Positions 63,349 to 64,000 of a stretch of 64,000 nt of DNA are shown here, piece by piece. The translations under genes and the position numbers were made by a program. The DNA lies in assembly GCA_002422345.1 (NCBI GenBank), contig DIUL01000004.1, forward strand, positions 3,304-67,303, in the 5' to 3' direction. This DNA is from Acetobacteraceae bacterium UBA6159 (lineage in GTDB: Bacteria; Pseudomonadota; Alphaproteobacteria; Acetobacterales; Acetobacteraceae). The notes below the pieces were generated by a model. It was not told the origin of the DNA. It searched no databases and worked only from the letters and a program-made list of their open reading frames with translations. Position 1 is the first letter of the stretch, and each line of letters opens with the position of its first letter.

Positions 63349-64000
63349 GACGTGGCTCCCAGATAGGCCGGTTCCCAGGCGACATCGGGCAGGGGGGCAC
63401 GGGTGGTGCGGAGGCGGGCGCGCAGGGCCTCGGTCGCGGCCTGGTCGATCACTGGTGGATCGCCGGTTGCGACGACGCCGTAGTCGCGGGCGGCGCCTTC
63501 GATCGTGACGAGACCGTCGCGCAGGTCGCGGGCGACGAGGTCGAGATCGCGGTCCAGCGCGTTGCCCCATCCGCCGGCGCCGGGCAGTTCGTGGCGGAAG
63601 ACCTGGCCCTTGCGCAGGGTCATGGTCAGTTTGGCGTGCAGCTTCTCCTGCGTGGGCGCGCCGGGATCGAGCATGTTCAGGCCGAATTCGCCCGGGCCGC
63701 CGCCCTGCAAGCCGTAGGGACGATGTGTCTGGCGGTCGGCGCGGACCTGGAGGATCCCCTCATCCGCCAGCATGCGCCAGGTCTTTCGCTGGCTCATGCC
63801 GCCGCGGAATTTGCCGGCGCCGCCGGTGTCGGGGACGAATTCGTAGTCGAGGACTTCCAGCGGGTTTTCCGCCTCGATCACTTCCACCGAGAAACTGGCC
63901 ATGTTGGCGAACATGCAGGTGTTGCCGTCGAGCCCGTCGGCCCAGGGACGCCCGCCCCAGGCGCCGGAGATGAAGTCGACCACTGCTGTCCGGTCAATCA
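63345..64000 (-). CDS. Hydantoinase/oxoprolinase subunit B family protein (N-terminus outside window)
   Basis: About 217 residues of the C-terminal part are visible; the gene enters from the right edge. Typical HyuB pieces are FISGAWGGRPWADGLDGNTC, EVLDYEFVPDTGGAGKFRGG and HELPGAGGWGNALDRDLDLV. Together with the overlapping A gene it should form a two-subunit hydrolase. The stop-start overlap (63345-63348) implies translational coupling in B-then-A order. A GTG near 63983 is not the true start, as the frame stays open to the window end. Confidence 0.9.
   Translation of the reverse strand, partial: IDRTAVVDFISGAWGGRPWADGLDGNTCMFANMASFSVEVIEAENPLEVLDYEFVPDTGGAGKFRGGMSQRKTWRMLADEGILQVRADRQTHRPYGLQGGGPGEFGLNMLDPGAPTQEKLHAKLTMTLRKGQVFRHELPGAGGWGNALDRDLDLVARDLRDGLVTIEGAARDYGVVATGDPPVIDQAATEALRARLRTTRAPLPDVAWEPAYLGATS

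Overview
The window is about 64 kb of GC-rich chromosome from an alphaproteobacterium. The evidence is bacterial gene order typical of that class (rpsU near a COQ9-family gene, a ribD-ribE-ribB-ribH-nusB cluster, bamE beside a CBP3-type cytochrome bc1 chaperone and a YceD/DUF177 gene) and family matches throughout. Clusters of GC-rich hairpins and palindromic intergenic repeats look like those of Acetobacteraceae/Rhodospirillales, so that is my best guess; it is an inference, not a proof.

Layout. Positions 1-5.1 kb: the N-terminal part of a MocR-type regulator, rpsU, and a plus-strand run def - COQ9 - crotonase - GGCT-like - PLP aldolase. 5.2-9.6 kb: minus-strand riboflavin cluster (transcribed ribD, ribE, ribB with a degenerate second domain, ribH, nusB, then DUF2237). 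10-13.2 kb: a single large LRR-Roc-COR-TIR protein with a young 66-bp repeat array, flanked by intergenic repeats. 13.6-20.4 kb: housekeeping and metabolic genes (a hydrolase lacking its serine, GST, YceD, bc1 chaperone, BamE, nitroreductase, 2-hydroxyacid dehydrogenase, thiolase). 20.4-30.2 kb: a PEP-CTERM protein, a PEP mutase/isocitrate lyase-like enzyme, a TetR regulator, proC, YbjN, a zinc-ribbon protein, an aminotransferase, a DUF2167 membrane protein, two overlapping amidohydrolases with a Rieske ferredoxin, and a small secreted protein. 30.3 kb: tRNA-Ala(GGC).

30.6-59.4 kb is the most striking part: two giant minus-strand genes that look like one operon. The upstream gene encodes 3353 residues with four tandem units, each of exactly seven FG-GAP repeats plus a calcium-binding-type block, then four Ig-like repeats and a serralysin/RTX-type C-terminus. 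The downstream gene encodes 6241 residues, begins with a LEPR-XLL motif and is a long repetitive beta-strand protein ending in a zinc-protease-like segment whose second metal histidine is Asn. Together they take up 29 kb. In front of them is a near-consensus sigma-70 promoter with a 7-5-7 palindrome in its spacer, and a divergent LuxR-type regulator lies across the same 0.7-kb AT-richer gap. I read this as a regulated giant surface-protein locus, probably exported by a type I system encoded elsewhere. 61.3-64 kb: a hydantoinase A/B (oxoprolinase-type) pair, the second cut by the window end.

No CRISPR array, IS element, prophage or rRNA gene was seen. Because the DNA is GC-rich, many long open frames lie antisense to real genes; they were ignored.
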